From positions 23,933,614 through 23,997,613 of the forward strand of contig NC_134015.1 in assembly GCF_040712315.1 (NCBI RefSeq): a stretch of 64,000 bases of DNA, given 5' to 3'. A model generated the notes under the pieces. That model was not told the origin of the DNA and ran no database searches. It saw nothing but the letters and a program-made list of their open reading frames with translations. The translations under genes were made by a program, and so were the position numbers. Source of the DNA: Castanea sativa. Lineage: Eukaryota > Streptophyta > Magnoliopsida > Fagales > Fagaceae. The number at the start of each line of letters is the position of its first letter. Position 1 is the stretch's first letter. This document shows, piece after piece, positions 57,042-64,000 of this stretch.

Positions 57042-58366
57042 TTTAAATGCATTTATTAATAAATTTATTGTTCTCTCCATTCTCTAATAGGAATTAATGA
57101 TCATATACATTTTTATACTAGCACTCAAAATAGTTGATACGATGAGACAAGGCTTCACGAAATAAGTTCTTTATGTTGATGGATTATGTTGTGTAGTTAG
57201 AAGAAGAACCAAACTTTTTGCTAACTATATTGACACTAAAAATTGTAACTGTATCATGCATTGTGTGGACTTGTGACTAGTAAAAATAATTCACATGACT
57301 ATAGTCTTTTACTGAAAAAGTTCTTTATGTGGCATCATTTTATTAGATAAACTAAACATGTGTGACAAGTTTATGTGGCACTAAACGGAAAATATGGATG
57401 GAGGGACTATTAATGCAAGTGGAATAAAACTTTAAGAGATAAAATGTAAATTCTGAAATTTCAAAGTTTGAAATCCAAACACTTCCAAATACATGACTAT
57501 CATCTTTTACTAAAAAAAAAAAAAATGATACTAATTAATGAGATTTTTTTTGAGAGAGTTTCAACTTATGACGCCTATTCTTAATGGTAGCTCTTTATCA
57601 TCAGACCAAGACACCAATCTGTTTTTAGTGTAGATAGGGATTGAATTCCGATACTAATGAGATGAAACAATAGTTCTTGTTGCTTCATATATATGGGCAT
57701 TTGCATTAAGTTTTGAAAATAGTTCCTATGACAATTGGTAACGGATTGAATCTGTACAACTCTACTTTCCAACGCAACCAAAACGTGTTGAATAAGTATT
57801 TAAAACTAGAATTTGATGTAGTAATTTCACTTTGAAAGAAATGTGATTGGTTCTCTGAGGTAGTCTTGGCCAATCCATTTACATAAGTCTTAAAAAGATG
57901 CTCCATTCCAACGCAACCAAAACAAGTTTCCTGAGTGTAAGTACTAAGTACTTAGTACACAAGAAAAATTAAGGTCAATTCAATCTCATCACCCTTTTGG
58001 TTCAATAACAAGGAGGAGTTTCCCATGGGAACAAAAGGTTCTCCCTCTCTCTTGTTAGTTTCAGAGTAGGGAAGCCTTGTGACTGATTGGTCCACATCAT
58101 TAAGGTTTTTGGCCTAACTGAAATAAAACAAAAAATAAAAAACAAAAAGAGAGAGAGTTAATAGGAATGGTATTAGAAATTAGAATTAGATCATCATACC
58201 CGTTCGAGATTGAGTTATTAGTCACTTAAAAAATAACTTGTATATATGGACTATAATATAATTGAGCAATGTGACTTTTTTTTTTTTGAAGAAAGATTGA
58301 GCAATGTGACTTAGTTTCCATTTTTTGATATTTTCGAACGAGACATTAAATCTTCCTCTTTATTAT
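57042..58366. other. Rest of block X copy 2, no gene seen
   Basis: Non-coding, AT-rich; right part parallels 42127-43548. Includes the empty hAT site (about 57877-57891). Confidence 0.5.
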
Positions 58367-59040
58367 TGATGATGCGAAGAAAATCAGTAGGTTGGATGTT
58401 TCAGGCTTGAAAGGACTACTTGCTCTCTCGATGGCCTGAAAAAGAAAGAAGAGCGATCAAAGGTGATCGGGGTCGTCGGCCAAAAACCCTCCGATGGCAA
58501 AGTTAGTTTTCTCTCTATATTTTTTGGAGTTCCAACTTTTTGGGAGAAGTAAAAAACATACATTTGTTTTGTCTGAATGAATGTTTATATAATGTCCTAA
58601 GAACAGTTATCAAACTTGTAACCTCCATTGGATTTGAGGAAGTGTGAGGGTTTAAAGAACTTCCACAACTGCTTGGGAGTTACATATTTCTCCTCTTACT
58701 ATTATTGGAAGTTATGCGTGTAATAAAGAGTTGTAGTACACGCTCAGAAATTTTCCTAAGTGTCTAGGGTTCGTCTAGGGGTCTTCGTTCTGAGGACTTC
58801 TAGCCGAGTGTACCATGCATCTAAGGGAGGTCCTTCCTTTATGGACGACCCTTTCCATGGACGAGGTTCATGACAACCCTGGACGACATGGCGGGGTTCT
58901 TGTGAAACTTGAGCATGCAAAACCTCATCCAAACATCCTCCTGCATGGACGAGCTTCATGGACAAGGTTCTTACAGCCTTCGATTGCCTGGTCTTGGCCT
59001 GGACGACCTCTATGGACGATTATTGGAGTTTATCCTTATC
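58367..59040 (-). repeat. LTR of the second Tat element (3' LTR), right edge approximate
   Basis: Starts TGATGATGCGAAG. A minus-strand TATA-like sequence (ATTATATAAACAT) is at about 58583-58595. A possible right end is CCTTATCA at about 59040, followed by pyrimidine-rich GTTGCCTCCTTGTC, which would be the purine tract on the minus strand. The right edge is a guess. Confidence 0.45.
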
Positions 59041-59245
59041 AGTTGCCTCCTTGTCTATGGGTCGTTTAGGAAGCATATAAAACGATGTCATTTTTTTTTG
59101 TAGACACGTGTCTTTATGTTAGTTGTAGGTGTGCCACGTATTGTGATTTGATTGGTGACTGGTCATGTCAGCTCGTTTTTCGAGGGATGTGCCATTTGTC
59201 ACATTTTGATTGGTCGTGTCGCTTCGGGTACTAGTGTTCATTGCC

Positions 59246-59254
59246 TATAAATAG
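59246..59254 (+). promoter_or_regulatory. TATA box of the antisense extra gene
   Basis: TATAAATAG is about 167 bp before the ATG at 59413, followed by a CT-rich leader. It points away from the element's pol genes. Confidence 0.6.
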
Positions 59255-59412
59255 TGGAATTCCTCCACTACCCTCCTCATTTATGAAATTTTCTTCTTTG
59301 ACCTCCCTCGTCCTAGCGCCTCGTCTAGAAGTTTCTTGCATCCATAATCTCTTCGTTTAGATCCAGGTATTTTCTTCATCCTCGTCCTCAGGTTTTTAGC
59401 TTTCTTTAAAAA

Positions 59413-61679
59413 ATGTCTGAGGTAACCCTTTCTTCATCTAGCGATAGTGTTGCGAAAGCCATAGACGAGTATCATGACCTTAGTAGTTTCAGTGGGTCTA
59501 GCGATAGTAGTAGTGATTGCAATAGCAGTAGCGAAGGAAACACTACGGACGAGTATAGGTTTGGCGTCCCTGGGTTTCCCATAGAGGTACTTCAGGAAAG
59601 CCTTAAGACGAGAGCTGAGTCTGGGTCTAGGACTGGTACTAGTGCCCCCTCGTCTTCTATTTAGGACGAGGAAGAGGTAGTGTATAGTTGTGCTGTCGGG
59701 GTTGCTTCTAAGACAGACGAGAGAAAGTTAGATATTCTTAAGACTTGGTATCAAATTCTTGAGTACTTGAATCCCAGGGTACCTGTGCATGATGAGTGGT
59801 GTTGTCAATCCCGTTTTGGTGTTGGTATTTATGAGGCTTACCTCCTGGGGGGTTTGAGGTTGCCCCTTAATGCCTTTGCCAGGGAACTGCTTTCTAGGTT
59901 GGGTTTAGGCATATGTCAGTTTAACCTTAACGCATGGAGGCTGATTGTCGCCATGCAAGTTTTATGGAGGGAAGTGTTTGAGGGGGATCATCCTCTTACC
60001 GTGGACGAGTTCCTCTTCTGCTATAAGCCCTCTGAGATTAACCAATCCCTTGGCTTTTATCAGTTCACAGCCAGAGGGAGAGATTATAGGCTAATTAAGT
60101 CCTTAGTCACCTCAGATAGGAAATGAAAGACAGAGCTTTTCTTCGTCTCTAGCTTTTGGGCTGGACGTTCAATTGAGGTTGACAGGGATCCATGTCCTCC
60201 CTACACAGGAGAGATAGGGAACCTTCGTTCTGAAGGTACGTCTATGACTAAACCTTTATTTTTTGTTACTTTTCATTGTAGTAGTCTAACCACTTTCCTC
60301 TCCTTTTTTGTAGGTGCTAGACAGCCTCAGTTGAGTAGGTTTTACCTTGCACGAGTCCAGAAAGCTCATCTTCACCCTGAAAGGGACTTCCATTCTTTAG
60401 TCACTTATCAGCGTCTTACTACTTGGGGACTTGGTCCTGAGCCTTCCCTTCAATCTACTGCCTACGAGCGTACAGTTTAGAGACATAATTTTTTACTTTT
60501 AAGTAATCCTTTGTCATTCCTAGAAGTGATTTTAACAAATTTCTCTGCAGGAATGACTACAATGAAGGATAATAAAGGGAAGGAGGTTATGGACGAGGAT
60601 GTGGGGCCTGAGGTTTTGCCTCAACCTCTTTTTGCCCTTGGTGGGTCTCCTCGTCCTGTCCCAGAGGAGTCTCAACCTCATCCCTCCACTGGAGACAAAA
60701 GGAAAAGCTTGTCTCTTGGGGTGGACTTGGAGAACCTTCTGAGCAGACGTAAGGAAAAAAGGGCTAAGCATAGGTCGTCTAAAACTAGGAACGCCCAAAC
60801 CAAAGACGATTAAACAGACCCCGTCCTCGTCCCCAGGATCACTCAGTCCAGTTAGTAGATGTTGATTTTGAGCCCAAGGATCCCTCGTCTGTGAAAATCA
60901 CGTCCAAGGTCACTACTCTTGCCTCGTCCCAACCTTCTCAACAAGTGCCTCACAACCTTCTAGCCAATGAGAACTTGGCTTGGGAAAGATTTGAGAAGGC
61001 TGTGACGGACGAGGATGTGCTGGCATGCTATGACATGTCTTTAAAGGATTTTGAGCACTCTGCAGTTCATGACCTCTTTAAGGTATGTACTCTTTATATA
61101 CGTATCCCTTGTCTTTCCAGTAATGCTTGTACATATTGTGATAATATTTTAATGTGCGCAGGCAATGTCTAAGTTTATCGCCGCGTCCAGGCAGGCGACA
61201 GAATTAGACAAGACGAGGAACTTACTGGAGAGGACGTTTCAAAAAGCGAAGGACGAGTCTAAAAGGTGGATTGAAGTAGCTGCCAAGGATAAGGAGGATG
61301 TGAAGAAGCTAAAAGGCAATGTCGAGGAGTTGAGGACAGACGTCAAAGATAAGGACGCTCGTCTTGAATTCCTTCAGAAGAAGAATGACGAGCTAAGCGC
61401 CTTTCTTGAAAAGGTCAAGGGAGACACGGTTGCAGATTTTAAGTCGTCCAAAGAATTCACCAATCAATTGGACACCAACTATGCAGCTGGGTTCGAAGAT
61501 TTCAGGATGGAAGCCATGGAGAAATTCCCTGAAATTGACTTTAGCCTCATCAAACTTAACTTGGGTGGGGCTACTTCAAGTTCCCTTCTCTAAACGAGCT
61601 CAGAGGACGTCAATATTAAGGAAGATGCCTCTATGAAGCCACCTCAGGACGACCCTAATGCCGATGCCCCTCCTGCTTA
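59413..61679 (+). pseudogene. Antisense extra gene of the Tat element (putative gypsy-type transposon protein)
   Basis: Exons as far as I can read them: 59413-60234 with stops at 59662 (TAG) and 60124 (TGA), 60314-about 60480 (TAG at 60478), about 60551-61083 with a frame change near 60815, and 61163-61679 with TAA at 61591. The N-terminal part is Ser-rich and acidic, then a globular domain (WYQILEYLNPRVPVHDEWCC, GGLRLPLNAFARELLSRL, LNAWRLIVAMQVLWREVF) that resembles the Pfam group named putative gypsy-type transposon. A lysine-rich linker (SRRKEKRAKHRSS) and a ~90-residue coiled coil follow. It is open enough that decay is recent. Function of these genes is not established. Confidence 0.65.
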
Positions 61680-62665
61680 AAGACGAGATTGTTAACTTAG
61701 TGTTTATTTGTTTTTCTTTTTGATTTGGTCTGTTGTTTTTAGGACCTTTACTAAGATGTATTGGAAACAATTGTCTCGTCCATCGTACTTTGGATAAGTG
61801 TATTAACAACTGCCTTTGAAGGCTTGCTTCATAAGGGTTTTTGGATGATGGATGTCTCCCCTTTTTATGCTTTAATGAATGTCCATTTTCTTAATGAATG
61901 TCTATTTTCATCCATTACTTTTGTTTCATGGACGAGTTTATCCTTTATCATTGCTATTATTGAGATTTGCATACTTCTAAGTATTAAAGGGTCGTCCATA
62001 TGCTTTTCTTATGGATGACGTTAGAGGTTCGTCCACAAGTTTTTCTTGTGGACGAGCCGTTTGTGTGTGGACATTTAGGATAGCAATGATGGTCTTGTCA
62101 GACCTTAACCTCATCTATATGCTTGACTTGGCATTTGCCTTTTGTCAAGATGCTTTTAGTGTTTGACTTGTCCTGGAGCATCTAAGTGTATTGGTCTGAT
62201 GCTCGTCCATGGACTAGTACCTCACTGTATGGCCTTTTATGCCTTGGCTTATTTTTACTTTATCCTCGTCTTGAGGAAAGTTTATGAACGTTACATCCTT
62301 GCGTCCAGAGATTTTCATTCGTCTTAGGGTTTTGCCCCCCTTGTGGGTACTATTATAGAAATTAGATTTATACATTAAATACATTAGAAATCCAAACCAT
62401 ATTATTATATGAACATTGTCCACAAATATGGCACATGCTTATAAGCTAGCGCCTTATCAAAATACTTAGGAACATACATAACCTCGTCTTTCACAAGCTA
62501 GTCTGTAGACAGTGTAAAAGTTTAAGAACTAGTGCACTTTTTATTCTTAATACACACCATAGTAGTAACAAAAACACAATAGTAAATATAAGTGAACACA
62601 TATATCATAGCTGTAACTTTGTCCATATCCGTAACCTCGTCATTGCTTTCCCTCGTCTCCGCTCA
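61680..62665. other. Spacer between the antisense gene and pol
   Basis: The two genes are convergent, and their 3' ends face each other across ~1 kb. GACGAG and GTCCA motifs are common. No other gene seen. Confidence 0.5.
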
Positions 62666-64000
62666 TTACTGATAGTACCTTCTCAGGTGCTCCACGTTCC
62701 ATGGATGCTCTAACTTCCATCTGTCTAGAGCTTCTAGGTAGTAAGACCCCTGCCTTTTGCAGTTGATTACCCTATAGGGTCCTTCCCAATTGGGTCCTAA
62801 TTTTTCATGAGCTGGGTTCCTGGTTTCCAAAGACACCCTTTTAAGAACGAGGTCTCCGACATTGAAATGCCTGGGTTTTACCATGGCATCATGCTGCCTA
62901 GCCATAAGATTCTTGTATCTTGTTGTCCTTTGCTCTGCATCCATCCTTACCTCATCAATGAGGTCGAGGTCAAGGTGAAGCTATTCCTCATTTTCTTTCT
63001 CTTAATACTTCATCACTCAATGGTTAGTCATATGAACTTCAGTCGGTATGACGGCTTCACTTCCATAGGCTAGCTTGAAGGGGGTTTCTCCTGTCGGGGT
63101 TCTCACAGTTGTCCTGTTGGCCTAAAGAACATCTGGTAACTCGTCTGGCCATATCCCCTTTGCCCCTTCGAGCCAAGTCTTGATGATTTTCAATAGGGAT
63201 CGGTTCGCTACTTCGACTTGTCCATTCGCTTGTGGATGGGAGGGTGAGGAATAGTGATCCTTGATTCCAAAATGTTCGCAAAAGTCCCTAAAGGGTGCGT
63301 TGTCAAACTAGCATCCGTTATCTGATACTAGTACCTTGGGTACTCCGAACCTACATAGAATATTCTTCCAAACAAAATTCTTGACGTTTTACTGAGTGAT
63401 TTTTGCAAGAGGTTCGACCTCCACCCACTTGGTAAAGTAATCAATCCCTACTAACAAAAACTTCATATGTCTGGTTCCTGTGGAGAAGGGACCCAAGATA
63501 TCCAGTCCCCATTGCACAAAGGGCCACGGGGCCATCATTGGGGTCTGGTACTTCGACGGCTGCCTAGGGAAGTTGCTATAGCGCTGACACTGGTCACATA
63601 CCTTGACATAGGCTTTAGCATCTGCCTGAATTGTAGGCCAGTAGTAGCTTGCACAGACAACCTTATGGGCAAGCGATCTTACTCCTGAGTGATTCCTACA
63701 TGCTCCTTCATGAACTTCCCTCAAAACATAGTTTGACTCATCCGGAGCCAAGCACCTTAGGTAAGGTTGGGAAAATTCTCGCTTGTACAGTACTTCATTT
63801 ATGATGACGTATTTGGCTGCCCTTACCCTTAACTTCCTAGCTTCGTCCTTGTCTTCTAGAAGTCTTCCATCTTTAAGATAAATCACTATCGGAATCATCC
63901 AACTTTCTCCCCCTTCTATCTGTTGTATGTCCAGAAAGTCTATGCTCGGCATGTATTAGACTTTGTCGTACTCGTCCGTAACTCCTCCTACCGAAGCTAC
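62666..64000 (-). pseudogene. Integrase region of the second Tat element, partial
   Basis: 63952-63389 reads a linker, then the zinc-binding HHCC pattern (HEGACRNHSGVRSLAHK to CDQCQRYSNF), the core start WGLDILGPF with the first catalytic Asp, and FLLVGIDYFTKWVEVEPL. 63380-62950 has the rest of the core in pieces (VSDNGC with the second Asp; HPQANGQVEVANR with the Glu) with TAG stops, for example at the Gln after VSDNGC and the Trp before ANRTT. 62944-62666 is the open C-terminal part (FNVGDLVLKRV, LGPNWEGPYRV, HPWNVEHLRRYYQ). No chromodomain follows. The 5' part of pol is outside the window. Confidence 0.82.

Larger units (their letters stand above)
55513..58366 (+). repeat. Duplicated upstream block X, copy 2
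   Basis: Matches 41415-43548, with additions at about 56010-57700 (AT run, TTTGGTCCA repeats, SINE). It breaks at 58366, where the second Tat element begins. The break falls inside a part that in copy 1 continues to CTCCTTATTGTAGTTGC. Confidence 0.82.
58367..64000 (-). mobile_element. Second Ty3/gypsy Tat-type retrotransposon, runs off the window
   Basis: Left edge TGATGATGCG at 58367 matches the LTR end of the first element (37824). Going right: LTR region, the extra gene on the plus strand (59413-61679), spacer, then pol on the minus strand (integrase 62666-64000). The rest of pol, gag and the other LTR lie beyond the window. Unlike the first element, the side with the extra gene and its LTR is preserved here. 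Confidence 0.75.

Overview
The window is a piece of a nuclear plant genome. It has spliced genes with long introns, a plastid-targeted amino-acid biosynthesis gene, a plant-type RDR1 gene, and dense nested transposable elements (L1-type LINEs, Tat-type Ty3/gypsy, Helitron-like, hAT-like, a SINE). It fits a woody eudicot. A Fagaceae-like tree is my guess from the look of the repeats and cannot be proven here.

Layout. 1-4602: 3' part of a Sec14-like CRAL-TRIO lipid-transfer gene (+). 5921-6790: a 5'-truncated LINE with a 14-bp target duplication. 7900-10924: a three-level nest, a Helitron-like element holding a hAT-like element holding a solo LTR. 12070-24317: a complete aspartate-semialdehyde dehydrogenase gene (+, 7 exons, 378 aa). 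Its introns 1 and 5 carry four LINE insertions, one with a twin-priming inversion and two in opposite directions at one target site.

25425-58366: an RDR1 (RNA-dependent RNA polymerase 1) duplication zone. An open RDR1-like gene lies at 45490-50445 (4 exons, 1004 aa, DLDGD catalytic motif present, N-terminal RNA-binding part absent). A second copy is broken into a 5' piece (A, 29888-30670), an inverted piece (B, 30755-31449) and a 3' piece (C, 38328-40449). A and B form a ~695-bp inverted repeat with a 166-bp spacer. C is separated from them by a left-truncated Tat-type retrotransposon. Upstream flank of the RDR1 unit recurs at 55513-58366, so a third unit may begin there; it is cut by a second Tat-type element (58367-64000, running off the window). 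Both Tat elements carry an extra gene on the strand opposite to pol.

How the parts may work together. RDR1 makes double-stranded RNA in antiviral and transgene silencing. The A/B inverted repeat, if transcribed, would fold into a long RDR1 hairpin, a plausible source of small RNAs against the neighbouring open RDR1. That is inference; the inverted repeat itself is seen directly. Exon borders were set by reading splice sites and protein continuity by hand. Identities quoted are by eye.
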